In this document: piece after piece, positions 1 through 9,667 of the stretch | How positions within the stretch are numbered: the first letter of the stretch is position 1 | Layout of the letters: each line of letters opens with the position of its first letter | Source: Rhodoferax sp. | Lineage (GTDB): Bacteria > Pseudomonadota > Gammaproteobacteria > Burkholderiales > Burkholderiaceae_C | Assembly: GCF_010365055.1 (NCBI RefSeq) | Contig: NZ_JAAFHA010000040.1 | Coordinates: 1 to 41,053 of the forward strand | Reading direction: 5' to 3' | Length of the DNA: 41,053 nt | Position numbers and translations under genes: made by a program | Notes under the pieces: generated by a model | Told to the model about the DNA's origin: nothing | The model's input: the letters and a program-made list of their open reading frames with translations, nothing else | Database searches by the model: none

Positions 1-54
1 TGATCGCGCAGATCAAAACGTAGACAGAACGCGGAACCGCATTTGTCGGGTCCG

Positions 55-462
55 TCACAGGGGAAAATCGGTTTTTTGAGGGAGGAACTTCAGGCTAGCG
101 TGCCGACGCAGCAGTTCTTGCTGCAAGGTCGCCAGCTTGCCTTCCATGGATTCGCTCAAGCCGGTCAGGCCCAGATCACGCGCGATGGCCGCAATGATCT
201 CGTCGCGGCTGAAGCAGGGGTTGGCCAGATAGACTGCACAAACCTCAGCCCCCAGCCGACTGATCATCAGGCGTGCCAGCAAGGTCTTGCCGCTGCCCAC
301 TTCCGCCACCAGCGTGATGATGCCTTCATCATGCGCCGCCACATGCAGCAAGGCCGAGAGAATGTCGCCCCTGCGCCCGCCCGAAAAGAAGAAATCCAGG
401 TCCGGCGTGATCTGGAATGGTGGTTTGCACAGACCGAAGTGGTCGAGGTAGAGCGATGACAT
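55..462 (-). pseudogene. Truncated ExeA/GspA-type AAA ATPase
   Basis: The 135-residue product starts MSSLYLDHFGL, the usual N-terminus of ExeA/GspA-like ATPases that accompany type II secretion or exopolysaccharide export loci. It has a Walker A motif, GSGKT, at about residues 56-60. Family members are normally 260 residues or longer and continue after the LLRRHA segment with a Walker B stretch (typically VDEAQ). Here the reading changes to an unrelated tail, SLKFLPQKTDFPL, and stops at 55. Walker B, sensor and C-terminal parts are therefore missing. This looks like a gene broken by a rearrangement or insertion near position 100, leaving a 5' fragment. Without the sequence to the left I cannot tell whether the remainder survives. 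A possible sigma-70 promoter lies upstream on the minus strand. Confidence 0.7.
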
Positions 463-487
463 GGGGCTAGTGTAGGGTCTGCAAACC

Positions 488-516
488 TACCCATCAAACA
501 ACACTGGCGTTGTCAA
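488..516 (-). promoter_or_regulatory. Possible sigma-70 promoter of the ExeA-like fragment
   Basis: On the minus strand TTGACA (516-511) is followed after 17 bases by TGGGTA (493-488), about 26 bases before the ATG at 462. The -35 box is a perfect consensus and the -10 is weak. Support is by sequence match only. Confidence 0.3.
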
Positions 517-592
517 CCGAAACGATCAATAAATATGCACTTTGACGTCGCCGGCGCTTGGGTAAGTGGGCCATGTGATCTCACTCGGCTTT

Positions 593-608
593 GGACAGAA
601 TTCTGTCC
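593..608. repeat. Perfect 16-bp palindrome
   Basis: GGACAGAATTCTGTCC is its own reverse complement. Such sites often bind a dimeric regulator, but no regulator can be assigned. It is 131 bp upstream of the ExeA-like start. Confidence 0.5.
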
Positions 609-698
609 GCCGGCTCGACTGGACTCGTGTTTAGAGCCTCTCTGACGCCACAGGTCAAACCCAAAATAGCCGACCTGAGCATCTCCGCTAATTTATAT

Positions 699-741
699 AA
701 AATAGAGACCTAGCCCACGTTGGGTAAGCTTATACAGCTAT
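699..741 (-). repeat. 43-bp dispersed repeat, copy 1 (intergenic)
   Basis: Read on the minus strand this begins ATAGCTG and ends CTATTTT, and it aligns without gaps over 43 bases to the copies at 28011-28053 and 32618-32660. The ends and an ACGTGGGCTA-like block are conserved, while the middle varies. This is the only one of the three copies outside a gene. Confidence 0.65.
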
Positions 742-767
742 TTATTTAGGAGTAAATGGCAATCTGT

Positions 768-800
768 GCGCGCAGCGGCTGCGCCTGAACCGCTGCGCGC
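768..800 (-). terminator. Hairpin after the acyl-CoA dehydrogenase gene
   Basis: Arms of 11 perfectly complementary bases (GCGCGCAGCGG at 768-778 and CCGCTGCGCGC at 790-800) enclose an 11-base loop, starting 9 bp beyond the stop codon. There is no clear U-run on the minus strand, so it may act with Rho or as an mRNA 3' stabiliser. Confidence 0.5.
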
Positions 801-809
801 CAGGGGCGA

Positions 810-2060
810 TCAAGCTGATTTTGGCGTGGTCATGTACTTGCGCAATTCCTGCTTGGCGATGGCGTTGCGGTGCACTTCGTCTGGCCCATCGGCAAAGCGC
901 AGCGTGCGGGCGTTGGTGTAGGCATAAGCCAGCGGGAAGTCATCGCACATGCCGGCGCCGCCGTGCGCCTGCATCGCCCAGTCGATCACCTGGCAGGCCA
1001 TGCTCGGCGCCACGACCTTGATCATGGCGATCTCGTTCTTGGCAAATTTGTTGCCCGCCACGTCCATCATCCAGGAGGCCTTGAGGGTGAGCAGACGAGC
1101 CATATCGATCTTGCAGCGCGCCTCGGCAATGCGTTCCTGCGTCACGGTTTGTGCGGCAATCGGTTTGCCAAAGGCAACGCGGCTGGCGGCGCGCTTGCAC
1201 ATCAACTCCAGCGCACGCTCGGCCTGGCCAATCAGGCGCATGCAGTGGTGAATGCGACCTGGGCCAAGGCGACCCTGCGCGATTTCAAAACCGCGGCCTT
1301 CACCGAGCAGGATGTTGCTGACCGGCACCCGCACGTTTTCAAAAAGCACTTCCATGTGGCCATGCGGCGCGTCGTCATAGCCCATGACATTGAGCGAGCG
1401 CACCACCGTGACGCCAGGTGTATTGGAGGGGACCAACACCATGCTTTGCTGGGCATGACGCTCGGCTTGCGGGTTGGTTTTGCCCATGACGATGTGAATG
1501 GCGCAACGCGGGTCACCGGCGCCGGAGGTCCACCATTTGCGACCATTGATCACGTAGTCATCGCCGTCGCGCTCCATGCGGGTCTGGATGTTGGTCGCGT
1601 CACTCGATGCCACCTCAGGCTCGGTCATGGCAAAGGCCGAGCGAATCTTGCCTTCCAGCAGGGGCTTGAGCCAGCGCGCCTTGTTCTCTTCGGAGCCATA
1701 ACGGGCAATCGTCTCCATGTTGCCGGTATCCGGGGCCGAGCAGTTGAACACTTCGCTGCTCCACAGCACACGACCCATGATTTCGGCCAGCGGCGCGTAT
1801 TCCTGGTTGGTCAGACCGGCGCCCTCATAGCCGGAAGCGGCCGCGCTGTCCACGGGCAAAAACAGGTTCCACAAGCCAGCCGCCTGAGCCTTGACTTTGA
1901 GACCTTCAATGAGTTCCAGTGGGGTCCAACGCTTCCCCGCGGCGGTGTTGGCCTCAATTTCAGCGTGCCAGGCACCCTCGACGGGATAGATGTAGTCATC
2001 CATGAAGGCCTGCAATTTCGCTTGCAGTTCCTTTGTTTTGGGGGAGTAGTCAAAGTCCAT
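810..2060 (-). CDS. Acyl-CoA dehydrogenase, ACAD10/11-like
   Basis: This 416-residue flavoprotein has the acyl-CoA dehydrogenase fold: helical N-terminal domain, middle beta domain with the [16 protein letters not shown] and [11 protein letters not shown] segments, and a C-terminal FAD-binding domain ending in [15 protein letters not shown]. That last signature and the overall length are those of the ACAD10/ACAD11 branch. I start it at [11 protein letters not shown] because GGAGA lies 5 bp upstream; a longer reading to 2303 would run into the gene before it with low-quality sequence. It sits 61 bp downstream of an APH-type kinase gene. In human ACAD10/11 these two activities are fused, and in Pseudomonas LvaA/LvaC they are separate; known members process phosphorylated 4-hydroxyacyl-CoAs. 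The same role is inferred here. The substrate chain length is unknown. Confidence 0.9.
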   Translation of the reverse strand: MDFDYSPKTKELQAKLQAFMDDYIYPVEGAWHAEIEANTAAGKRWTPLELIEGLKVKAQAAGLWNLFLPVDSAAASGYEGAGLTNQEYAPLAEIMGRVLWSSEVFNCSAPDTGNMETIARYGSEENKARWLKPLLEGKIRSAFAMTEPEVASSDATNIQTRMERDGDDYVINGRKWWTSGAGDPRCAIHIVMGKTNPQAERHAQQSMVLVPSNTPGVTVVRSLNVMGYDDAPHGHMEVLFENVRVPVSNILLGEGRGFEIAQGRLGPGRIHHCMRLIGQAERALELMCKRAASRVAFGKPIAAQTVTQERIAEARCKIDMARLLTLKASWMMDVAGNKFAKNEIAMIKVVAPSMACQVIDWAMQAHGGAGMCDDFPLAYAYTNARTLRFADGPDEVHRNAIAKQELRKYMTTPKSA

Positions 2061-2121
2061 GGGATCTCCAGTTGTAGTCGTGGGTGAGGGCGCGGATCGA
2101 ATCGTTCGCTGTGATGCGGTT

Positions 2122-3207
2122 TCAGCTCTTCTGTGCAAATTGCCAGGCCATCTGGGCCAGGGGCTTGGCCCCGGCGCCTGAGCTGACTGCCTGCGCGCTG
2201 GCGGCGGTGCCCATCTGTGCGCGCTTGGCGATGCCTTGCAAGATGGCGGCAATGCGAAACAGGTTGTAGGCCATGTAGAAGTTCCAGTCGGCCTTGAGGT
2301 CATCGGGATTCACCAGCCCCGTGCGCTCGCAGTAGAGGCGGATGTATTCGTCCTCGGTCGGAATGCCCAGGCTCGCCAGATCGATCCCGCCAATGCCGCG
2401 AAACGCCCCGGGCGGAATGTGCCAGGCCATGCAGTGGTAGCTGAAATCTGCCAGCGGATGCCCCAGCGTGGACAGTTCCCAGTCCAGCACGGCGATGATT
2501 CGCGGCTCGGTCGGGTGAAACATCAGGTTGTCCAGGCGGTAGTCGCCATGCACGATGCTGACCATGTGCTCGGCCCGTGCCATGGCCGGAATGTGCTGCG
2601 GCAGCCAGGTCATGAGTTGGTCCATCTCAGGAATGGGCTGAGTAGCGGAGGCGACGTATTGCTTGCTCCAGCGACCTATCTGGCGCTCAAAGTAGTTGCC
2701 CGGCTTGCCGTAAAAGGACAGGCCCCGTTCGGCGAACTTGACGCTGTGCAGGGCGGCGATCACGCGGTTCATCTCGTTGTAAATCGCGCCGCGTTCCTGG
2801 GTGCTCATGCCAGGCAAGGTCTGGTCCCACAGAATACGCCCTGGCATGAATTCCATCACATAGAAGGCCCGGCCAATGACCGTCTCGTCTTCGCACAGGC
2901 AGTACATACGCGGCACCGGCACATCGGTGCCCTGCAAGCCGCTCATCACCGCAAACTCGCGCTCAATGGCGTGCGCCGATGGCAGCAGTTTGGCTACCGG
3001 GCCGGGCTTGGCACGCATGACATAGCTTTGCGTCGGCGTGTTGAGCTTGTAGGTGGGGTTGGACTGGCCCCCCTTGAAGGACTCGACGGTCAAGGGGCCC
3101 GCAAAGCCCGGCAGGTTCTTGTCCAGCCAGGCGGACAGGGCGACCACATCAAAGGCCTGTTTGTCGGAAACGGCCTGCGTGCCGATGAAATGCTCAAAAT
3201 TGCTCAT
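2122..3207 (-). CDS. APH-family phosphotransferase, likely acyl-CoA kinase
   Basis: This 361-residue aminoglycoside-phosphotransferase-fold kinase has an N-terminal ATP lobe ([10 protein letters not shown] near residues 46-55), the catalytic loop HGDYRLDN at about 216-223 and the metal-binding VLDWE at about 238-242. Despite the family name, this type (often labelled phosphotransferase family protein next to an acyl-CoA dehydrogenase) is not an antibiotic-resistance enzyme. The LvaA/ACAD11 group phosphorylates the 4-hydroxyl of 4-hydroxyacyl-CoA. It lies 20 bp after the Crp-like regulator gene and 61 bp before the dehydrogenase, so the three are probably one transcript. The function follows from the domain pair and is not proven. 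Confidence 0.88.
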   Translation of the reverse strand: MSNFEHFIGTQAVSDKQAFDVVALSAWLDKNLPGFAGPLTVESFKGGQSNPTYKLNTPTQSYVMRAKPGPVAKLLPSAHAIEREFAVMSGLQGTDVPVPRMYCLCEDETVIGRAFYVMEFMPGRILWDQTLPGMSTQERGAIYNEMNRVIAALHSVKFAERGLSFYGKPGNYFERQIGRWSKQYVASATQPIPEMDQLMTWLPQHIPAMARAEHMVSIVHGDYRLDNLMFHPTEPRIIAVLDWELSTLGHPLADFSYHCMAWHIPPGAFRGIGGIDLASLGIPTEDEYIRLYCERTGLVNPDDLKADWNFYMAYNLFRIAAILQGIAKRAQMGTAASAQAVSSGAGAKPLAQMAWQFAQKS

Positions 3208-3227
3208 GGAACTGTGTTTTCTTGGGT

Positions 3228-3947
3228 TCAGTTATCGGCGTCTGCAATCAGCATCAGGGCGTCGCGGTTGCGAATGACCAGACCACCCGGTTCGATACGG
3301 ATGGTTTCCTCCCGCTCCATCGACTTGAGTTCCTGATTGACACGTTGGCGCGAAGCGCCCAGCAATTGCGCCAGTTCTTCCTGTGCCAATTGCAGGCCGA
3401 TGCGCATTTCGCGCCCGTCGCTGAGCGAGGGCACGCCGTAGCTGCGCACCAGGTGCAACAACTGCTTGGCAAGCCGTGCGCGCAGCGGCAGGGTATTGAG
3501 GTCCTCCACCAGACCGTACAACTGGCGGATGCGACGGGCGTGCAGGCGCAAAAGGGCTTCGTAGAGTTCGGCATGGTGCGCCAGAATCTTTTTGAAATCG
3601 GCTTTCGCGACACATAAAATGGTGGTCTCGCCGTGGGCGTAGGCATCGTGGGTGCGTCGGTCGCCGTCGAAGATCGCCACATCGCCGAACCAGATGCCCG
3701 GCTCTACATAGGTCAGCGTGATCTGCTTGCCCGAAATGGAGGTGGAGCTGACGCGCACCGCGCCGCGCGCACAGGCAATCCATTCTTCCGGCGGCTCGCC
3801 GCGGGCAGTGATCAGTTCGCCGTCCTTGTATCGTTTGACGTAAGCGCATCGCAGAATATCGTGTCGCAGGGAAGGCGACAGGGTTGAAAACCAGCGACCG
3901 GAATTGATCGCTGCGCGTTCGTCGATGGTAAGGATGGGTTCTTCCAT
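3228..3947 (-). CDS. Crp/Fnr-family transcriptional regulator
   Basis: This 239-residue protein has an N-terminal cyclic-nucleotide-binding-type beta barrel (about residues 20-130, with GIWFGDVAIFDGDRRTHDA in the region of the cAMP-binding cassette) and a C-terminal winged helix-turn-helix (QEELAQLLGASRQRVNQEL at about 188-206). The FNR-type N-terminal cysteine cluster is absent, so an iron-sulfur oxygen sensor is unlikely. It is the first gene of the apparent operon with the APH kinase and acyl-CoA dehydrogenase and probably regulates it. The effector cannot be read from the sequence; the cassette lacks an obvious full cAMP signature. Confidence 0.88.
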   Translation of the reverse strand: MEEPILTIDERAAINSGRWFSTLSPSLRHDILRCAYVKRYKDGELITARGEPPEEWIACARGAVRVSSTSISGKQITLTYVEPGIWFGDVAIFDGDRRTHDAYAHGETTILCVAKADFKKILAHHAELYEALLRLHARRIRQLYGLVEDLNTLPLRARLAKQLLHLVRSYGVPSLSDGREMRIGLQLAQEELAQLLGASRQRVNQELKSMEREETIRIEPGGLVIRNRDALMLIADADN

Positions 3948-4048
3948 AGTCTGTCCTTTGGGTGACTGCCAAGCGCTTCATTGTCACGTGGGGGACGAGC
4001 GCTAGCGCCCAGGCTTGTCGCCTGCGTGTCTGCCCCCGACTTCATTGC

Positions 4049-4861
4049 CTAATGAAGTCCTCTTTCATCCGGTTCGTCCGTCGACGTGCTGATGACGCTG
4101 GTCTGCAGACCTTTGGCCTTGCGCCAAGCGTAGATGACGTAGCCGCTCAGGCCATACGCCACAAACAGGCCAAACATCACGAGCGGCGGATCGATGTTGA
4201 TCACTGCAATGCCCAGGGCAATCAGCACAATCACGACGAACGGCACGCTCTTTTTCATGTGCACATCCTTGAAGCTGTAAAACGGCACATTGGTCACCAT
4301 GGTCAGCCCGGCATACAAGGCCAGCGCAAATGTGGGCCATGCCACGCTGGCACCTGTGATGCCCATGTCGGTCATGACCCAGATGAACCCGGCCAGCAAG
4401 GCGGCGGCGGCCGGCGACGGCAAGCCCTGAAAATAGCGCTTGTCCACCACTGCGGTGTTGACGTTGAAGCGCGCCAGCCGCAAGGCGCCGCACGCGCAAT
4501 AGACAAAGGCAGCAATCCATCCCCAGCGTCCCAGGCCCTTCAGAGCCCAGACATAGGAGATGATGGCGGGCGCGGCACCAAAGGACACCATATCCGAGAG
4601 CGAATCCATCTGCTCGCCAAAAGCGCTTTGCGTGTTGGTCATGCGCGCGATGCGACCGTCGAGGCTGTCGAGCACCATGGCACAAAAAACACCGATGGCC
4701 GCCAGGTCAAAGCGGCCGCTGATGGCCATGACAATGGCGTAAAAACCGCCAAAAAGCGCCGCCAGCGTGAACAGGTTGGGCAGAACATAAATGCCCTTGC
4801 GGCGCTTTCTCACCACGATGGCGTCGCCTTGCGCGAAGTCTGAATCGTTTCCGTCATGCAT
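4049..4861 (-). CDS. pssA: CDP-diacylglycerol-serine O-phosphatidyltransferase
   Basis: This 270-residue integral membrane enzyme of the CDP-alcohol phosphatidyltransferase family makes phosphatidylserine from CDP-diacylglycerol and serine, the committed step to phosphatidylethanolamine. The family motif DG-x2-AR-x8-G-x3-D-x3-D is intact (LDGRIARM...FGEQMDSLSD, about residues 66-92). Several hydrophobic segments follow the N-terminal cytoplasmic stretch, as expected for the subclass II enzyme. It lies downstream of ilvBNC, an order common in beta-proteobacteria, but a strong hairpin after ilvC (4888-4915) suggests it is read partly or wholly from its own signals. Confidence 0.92.
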   Translation of the reverse strand: MHDGNDSDFAQGDAIVVRKRRKGIYVLPNLFTLAALFGGFYAIVMAISGRFDLAAIGVFCAMVLDSLDGRIARMTNTQSAFGEQMDSLSDMVSFGAAPAIISYVWALKGLGRWGWIAAFVYCACGALRLARFNVNTAVVDKRYFQGLPSPAAAALLAGFIWVMTDMGITGASVAWPTFALALYAGLTMVTNVPFYSFKDVHMKKSVPFVVIVLIALGIAVINIDPPLVMFGLFVAYGLSGYVIYAWRKAKGLQTSVISTSTDEPDERGLH

Positions 4862-4887
4862 AGAATGGGTCTCCTGACCTTCATAGT

Positions 4888-4915
4888 AACAAAGGCCACT
4901 GAAGTGGCCTTTGTT
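4888..4915 (-). terminator. Strong hairpin terminator after ilvC
   Basis: AACAAAGGCCACT (4888-4900) and AGTGGCCTTTGTT (4903-4915) are perfectly complementary over 13 bases with almost no loop. On the minus strand the stem ends in TTTGTTACT, a moderate U-run. It lies between the ilvC stop and the pssA start and is likely to terminate or attenuate the ilv transcript. Confidence 0.8.
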
Positions 4916-4931
4916 GGGAGCGTCGTACGCC

Positions 4932-5969
<1,038 letters not shown>

Positions 5970-6461
5970 TTAAACTCGCAAAATACGTTCGCCGCGACCG
6001 ATGCCGCTCGACCCGGTGCGAACGGTTTCCAATATGGCACCCCGCTCAATAGCCAGCAAGAACGCGTCGTTCTTTGTCTGATCGCCGGTCAATTCTATGG
6101 TGTAGCTTTTCTCCGTGACGTCAATGATGCGGCCGCGGAAAATGTCCGCCATGCGCTTCATTTCTTCGCGCTCCTTGCCCACTGCACGCACTTTCACCAT
6201 CATCAACTCACGCTCGGTGTAAGCCCCTTCAGTCAGATCAACGACCTTGACCACCTCAATCAGGCGGTTCAAATGCTTGGTGATCTGTTCGATGACTTCG
6301 TCAGACCCAGTGGTTTGAATCGTCATGCGCGACAAGCTGGCATCTTCCGTGGGTGCAACGGTCAGTGACTCGATGTTGTAACCACGTGCCGAAAAAAGAC
6401 CGACCACGCGCGACAGCGCGCCGGGCTCATTTTCCAATAGGACTGCAATGATGTGTTTCAT
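5970..6461 (-). CDS. ilvN: Acetolactate synthase small (regulatory) subunit
   Basis: This 163-residue regulatory subunit starts MKHIIAVLLENEPGALSRVVG, an ACT domain that binds valine for feedback inhibition, and has the usual C-terminal second domain (about residues 80-160). The longer reading to 6521 adds a proline-rich leader with no homologous character, so I take the ATG at 6461; a GAGGAATC ribosome site precedes it. The length matches the IlvN/IlvH family. It follows ilvB after 89 bp that contain a stem-loop (6492-6513). Confidence 0.96.
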   Translation of the reverse strand: MKHIIAVLLENEPGALSRVVGLFSARGYNIESLTVAPTEDASLSRMTIQTTGSDEVIEQITKHLNRLIEVVKVVDLTEGAYTERELMMVKVRAVGKEREEMKRMADIFRGRIIDVTEKSYTIELTGDQTKNDAFLLAIERGAILETVRTGSSGIGRGERILRV

Positions 6462-6491
6462 AGTGTGTGATTCCTCTTTTCGTCGCCCTAC

Positions 6492-6513
6492 CCCTGGGGC
6501 GGTAACCCCAGGG
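6492..6513 (-). other. Stem-loop between ilvB and ilvN
   Basis: CCCTGGGG (6492-6499) and CCCCAGGG (6506-6513) form a perfect 8-bp stem with a 6-base loop. There is no U-run, so it is more likely an mRNA processing or stability element that tunes large-to-small subunit expression than a terminator. Confidence 0.5.
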
Positions 6514-6550
6514 CTTGGCAAACAATAGATTCGTCCAAAGTTAAGGTGGA

Positions 6551-8374
6551 TTAAAGATCTTCAGAGCCAAGCAACATCTCGGTAAGGCCCTTACCGGCTT
6601 TCACCATGGGAAACACGTTCTCGGTGGGATCGGTGCGGATGTCCATGAAAACGGTGCGGTCCTTGAGCTTGCGCGCTTCGCGCAGGGCCGGCTCCACGTC
6701 TTGCGCGCGCTCGATCAGCATGCCGACGTGGCCATAGGCTTCAGCCAGTTTCACGAAGTTGGGCAGCGCGTCCATGTAACTGTGGCTGTAGCGACCTTCG
6801 TATTCAACTTCTTGCCATTGGCGCACCATGCCAAGGTAACGGTTGTTGAGAGACAGAATTTTGATCGGGGTGTTGTACTGCAAGCAGGTGGAGAGCTCCT
6901 GAATGCACATCTGCACCGAGCCGTCGCCCGTGATGCAATACACCTCGCTGTCGGGCTTGGCCATTTTGATGCCCATGGCATAGGGAATGCCCACGCCCAT
7001 GGTGCCCAGGCCGCCGGAATTGATCCAGCGCCGTGGCTCGTCGAAGCGGTAGTACTGCGCCGCCCACATCTGGTGTTGCCCCACGTCGGAGGTGATGTAC
7101 GTATCCGCATCCTTGGTCATATTCCAGAGCGTTTCAATGACGAACTGCGGCTTGATGACATCGTTCTTGCCGTGGTCGTATTTGAGGCAATCGCGCTTGC
7201 GCCAGCCTTCAATCGTGTCCCACCAGGCGCCCAGGGCGTCGCCATCGGGCTTGGTTGCACCTTCCTTGATCATGGCGATCATCTCGGTCAGCACCTCTTT
7301 GACGTCGCCCACGATGGGAATATCAACTTTGACGCGTTTGGAGATGCTCGACGGATCGATGTCGATGTGAATGATCTTGCGTTCATTTTGGGCGAAGTGC
7401 TTGGGGTTGCCGATGACACGGTCGTCAAAGCGGGCGCCGATGGCCAGCAACACGTCGCAATGTTGCATCGCGCTGTTGGCCTCGATCGTCCCGTGCATGC
7501 CCAGCATGCCGAGGAATTTCTTGTCACTGGCCGGGTAGGCGCCCAAGCCCATCAGGGTGTTGGTGCAAGGGTAGCCCAGCATATCAACCAGCGCGCGCAA
7601 CTCGGCGGTGGCGTTGCTGAGTAGCACGCCGCCACCGGTGTAGATAAAAGGCCGCTTGGCCGCCAGCAGCAGTTGCAGGGCCTTTCGGATCTGCCCGCCA
7701 TGACCCTTGCGCACCGGGTTATAGGAGCGCATCTCCACCGTGGCAGGGTAGCCCGCGTAATGCACTTTCTTGAAAGAAACGTCTTTCGGGATATCGACCA
7801 GCACCGGGCCAGGTCGCCCGCTGCGCGCGATGTGAAAAGCCTTCTTCATGGTCTCGGCCAGATCGCGTGCGTCCTTGACCAGGAAATTATGTTTGACGAC
7901 CGGGCGTGTGATGCCCACGGCGTCGCACTCCTGAAAAGCGTCCATGCCGATGGCACTGGTGGGTACTTGCCCCGACACAATCACCATCGGGATGCTGTCC
8001 ATATAGGCTGTGGCAATGCCGGTCACCGCGTTCGTGACACCGGGCCCGGAGGTCACCAGGGCGACGCCGACCTCGCCGGTGGCGCGCGCGTAGCCATCGG
8101 CTGCGTGAACTGCCGCCTGCTCGTGGCGCACCAGAATGTGCTGCATGGTGTCCTGCTTGTACAGTGCGTCGTAAATATGCAGCACGGCGCCGCCGGGATA
8201 ACCCCAGATGTATTTCACGCCTTCGGCCTGCAAGGCTTTGACGAGAATCTCGGCACCCCGCAGTTCGTGCTCGTCTGAAGCAACAACGGGTGAGTTGACT
8301 GGGGTCGTGGGTGTTTGGCTGTTTGCTGCGGACTTGGCCGCTGCCGAAGCGCTTCGGGCTTTTGATAATTCCAT
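6551..8374 (-). CDS. ilvB: Acetolactate synthase large (catalytic) subunit
   Basis: This 607-residue thiamine-diphosphate enzyme joins two pyruvates, or pyruvate and 2-oxobutyrate, in the first common step of branched-chain amino acid synthesis. It has the N-terminal pyrimidine-binding domain (WGYPGGAVLHIYDAL and the catalytic glutamate in VRHEQAAVHAADGYAR), a central FAD-binding domain, and the C-terminal pyrophosphate domain with GDG...NN at about residues 482-509 (ITGDGSVQMC to LSLNNRYLGM). I start it at MELSKARSAS (8374) because AAAGG sits 7 bp upstream; reading back to 8716 would run into the divergent sigma-factor gene. A roughly 35-residue Ala/Ser/Thr/Pro-rich N-terminal extension precedes the conserved domain. 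Confidence 0.96.
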   Translation of the reverse strand: MELSKARSASAAAKSAANSQTPTTPVNSPVVASDEHELRGAEILVKALQAEGVKYIWGYPGGAVLHIYDALYKQDTMQHILVRHEQAAVHAADGYARATGEVGVALVTSGPGVTNAVTGIATAYMDSIPMVIVSGQVPTSAIGMDAFQECDAVGITRPVVKHNFLVKDARDLAETMKKAFHIARSGRPGPVLVDIPKDVSFKKVHYAGYPATVEMRSYNPVRKGHGGQIRKALQLLLAAKRPFIYTGGGVLLSNATAELRALVDMLGYPCTNTLMGLGAYPASDKKFLGMLGMHGTIEANSAMQHCDVLLAIGARFDDRVIGNPKHFAQNERKIIHIDIDPSSISKRVKVDIPIVGDVKEVLTEMIAMIKEGATKPDGDALGAWWDTIEGWRKRDCLKYDHGKNDVIKPQFVIETLWNMTKDADTYITSDVGQHQMWAAQYYRFDEPRRWINSGGLGTMGVGIPYAMGIKMAKPDSEVYCITGDGSVQMCIQELSTCLQYNTPIKILSLNNRYLGMVRQWQEVEYEGRYSHSYMDALPNFVKLAEAYGHVGMLIERAQDVEPALREARKLKDRTVFMDIRTDPTENVFPMVKAGKGLTEMLLGSEDL

Positions 8375-8590
8375 GATGAACCTTTGTGAATTTCTCTGAC
8401 GAAAAACCTTGGGTGCTCCTTCGCAAACACTTGTGGGGAACTTAAAGCCAAAGCCATGGGCGCAGTGATTCTTGCGCCGGACCGTGACCCGTTTGCCTTT
8501 TAATTTGCAAGGCGCATTATGGCATTGGAGCCATTGGATGCTGTGCCCGTTGCCGTAAAGGCAAGTCACTGGGTGAGATAATTCGCGGTT

Positions 8591-8605
8591 TTGACGCTTC
8601 GTCAA
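8591..8605. promoter_or_regulatory. Palindrome in the ilvB/sigma-factor divergent promoter region
   Basis: TTGACG-CTT-CGTCAA is a perfect inverted repeat. On the minus strand its TTGACG (8605-8600) is followed after 17 bases by ATTATC, a reasonable sigma-70 promoter for ilvB. A dimeric regulator bound here would cover the -35 box. The rest of 8375-8657 (283 bp) shows no other clear gene. No leader peptide rich in Ile/Val/Leu was found. Confidence 0.45.
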
Positions 8606-8657
8606 CCGGTTTCCATCGCTTTTCAACGCCTCACCACCGCCGCAAGGCAGACACCTC

Positions 8658-9224
8658 TTGGCCACTGAACAAGAACTTTCCGACTTTCTGAAAGGCGTTG
8701 AAAAGCGCGCTTTCAAGCGATCGGTTTACCATGTCCGCAACGTGGAATCTGCGCTTGACATTGTGCAAGACAGCATGATGAAGCTGTCCATGCATTATGG
8801 GGACAAGCCGGCGGCCGAGTTGCCGATGCTGTTTCAGCGCATTCTGTCGAACTGCACGCTCGACTGGTTTCGCCGCCAAAAGACCCGCACGGCGCTGTTC
8901 TCCAACATGAGTGATTTTGAATCGGCGGGCGAAGATGGCGATTTTGACCTTCTGGAAACTTTAAACACACTGAGCCACTCAGACCAGACGGAAAGCGCGG
9001 AGACATCCACCCAGCGGGCACAGACCTTGCGTGAAATTGAAAGCGAAATCCAGGAGCTGCCAGGGCGTCAACGCGAAGCCTTCCTGATGCGTTACTGGGA
9101 GGAGTTGGACGTGGCAGAGACTGCTGCGGCTATGGGGTGTTCGCAGGGCAGTGTCAAAACGCACTGTTCGCGGGCAGTTCAGGCTCTCGGCAAAGCCTTG
9201 AGGGCGAAGGGAATCACACTATGA
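8658..9224 (+). CDS. ECF-like RNA polymerase sigma factor
   Basis: This 188-residue protein has a sigma region 2 (about residues 10-80, including VESALDIVQDSMMKLSMHYG and LDWFRRQKTR) and a region 4 helix-turn-helix (LPGRQREAFLMRYWEELDVAETAAAMGCSQGSVKTH, about 131-166). The start appears to be TTG at 8658, since no ATG occurs in frame until about residue 39, which is inside region 2. It overlaps the next gene by the four bases ATGA, so the two are translationally coupled. A conserved beta-proteobacterial order follows: DUF3619, DUF3106 and RDD proteins. The coupled single-pass membrane protein is a candidate partner or anti-sigma factor (inference). The target genes are unknown. Confidence 0.88.
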   Translation: MATEQELSDFLKGVEKRAFKRSVYHVRNVESALDIVQDSMMKLSMHYGDKPAAELPMLFQRILSNCTLDWFRRQKTRTALFSNMSDFESAGEDGDFDLLETLNTLSHSDQTESAETSTQRAQTLREIESEIQELPGRQREAFLMRYWEELDVAETAAAMGCSQGSVKTHCSRAVQALGKALRAKGITL

Positions 9225-9658
9225 GCAATTCGGATCAATATCAAAATCAATTAGCACAAGATCGTTTGGGTTTGCGCATCACCGCGCGCTTGTCGGAGGC
9301 CGCCGACAGTCTTCCCCATGACATCTCGGAGCGCCTGCGCGCGGCTCGGGTGCAGGCCGTGGGCCAACGCAAGGTGGCGCCCAAGCAGGCGGTGACCCGC
9401 TTGGCGGTGTCGGGTAGCGCTGGGAGCGTCACGTTGGGCCAAGAGCACGTCGGCTGGTGGGGTCGGTTGGCTGCGGCTCTTCCACTGGTGGCCCTGGTTA
9501 TGGGCCTGATCGCCATCGATGTCATTCAGGATGACAACCGTGCCAGCGAGTTGGCCGAAATTGACGCAGCGCTGCTGACTGATGACTTGCCGCCATCCGC
9601 CTATGCCGACCCGGGGTTTTCCCAGTTTCTCAAAATCAATTCCGTTCAGGAGCGGTAA
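9221..9658 (+). CDS. DUF3619 family membrane protein
   Basis: This 145-residue protein has a basic, soluble N-terminal part (about residues 1-80), one transmembrane segment (WGRLAAALPLVALVMGLIAI, about 84-103) and a short acidic C-terminal part ending near PPSAYADPGFSQFL, all typical of DUF3619. The ATG overlaps the stop of the sigma-factor gene. The topology, with the larger N-terminal part in the cytoplasm and a small periplasmic tail, and the coupled translation are what one would expect of a membrane-bound regulator of the sigma factor, but no anti-sigma motif is recognisable. The function remains unassigned. Confidence 0.82.
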   Translation: MSNSDQYQNQLAQDRLGLRITARLSEAADSLPHDISERLRAARVQAVGQRKVAPKQAVTRLAVSGSAGSVTLGQEHVGWWGRLAAALPLVALVMGLIAIDVIQDDNRASELAEIDAALLTDDLPPSAYADPGFSQFLKINSVQER

Positions 9659-9667
9659 ATTTCACTT

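Larger units (their letters stand above)
463..809. other. Intergenic region with palindrome and repeat
   Basis: This 347-bp stretch between the ExeA-like fragment and the acyl-CoA dehydrogenase has no convincing gene. It holds a possible promoter (488-516), a perfect 16-bp palindrome (593-608), one copy of the dispersed 43-bp repeat (699-741) and a GC-rich hairpin (768-800). The AT-rich part around 690-705 is the edge of the repeat. Confidence 0.6.

Noticed and set aside
40..110. Transposon terminal inverted repeat at the left edge
   Set aside because: No match to an inverted-repeat end that I can state with confidence, and the partner end is not in the window.
756..788. Ten-codon reading frame (MAICARSGCA) after an AGGAG
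   Set aside because: It coincides with the hairpin at 768-800 and the edge of a dispersed repeat, so the ribosome-site match is probably accidental.
2122..3207. Aminoglycoside-resistance kinase
   Set aside because: The APH fold alone does not show resistance; the partner acyl-CoA dehydrogenase gene points to lipid or hydroxy-acid metabolism.
8375..8657. ilv attenuator leader peptide upstream of ilvB
   Set aside because: I found no short reading frame with an Ile/Val/Leu run followed by a terminator hairpin.
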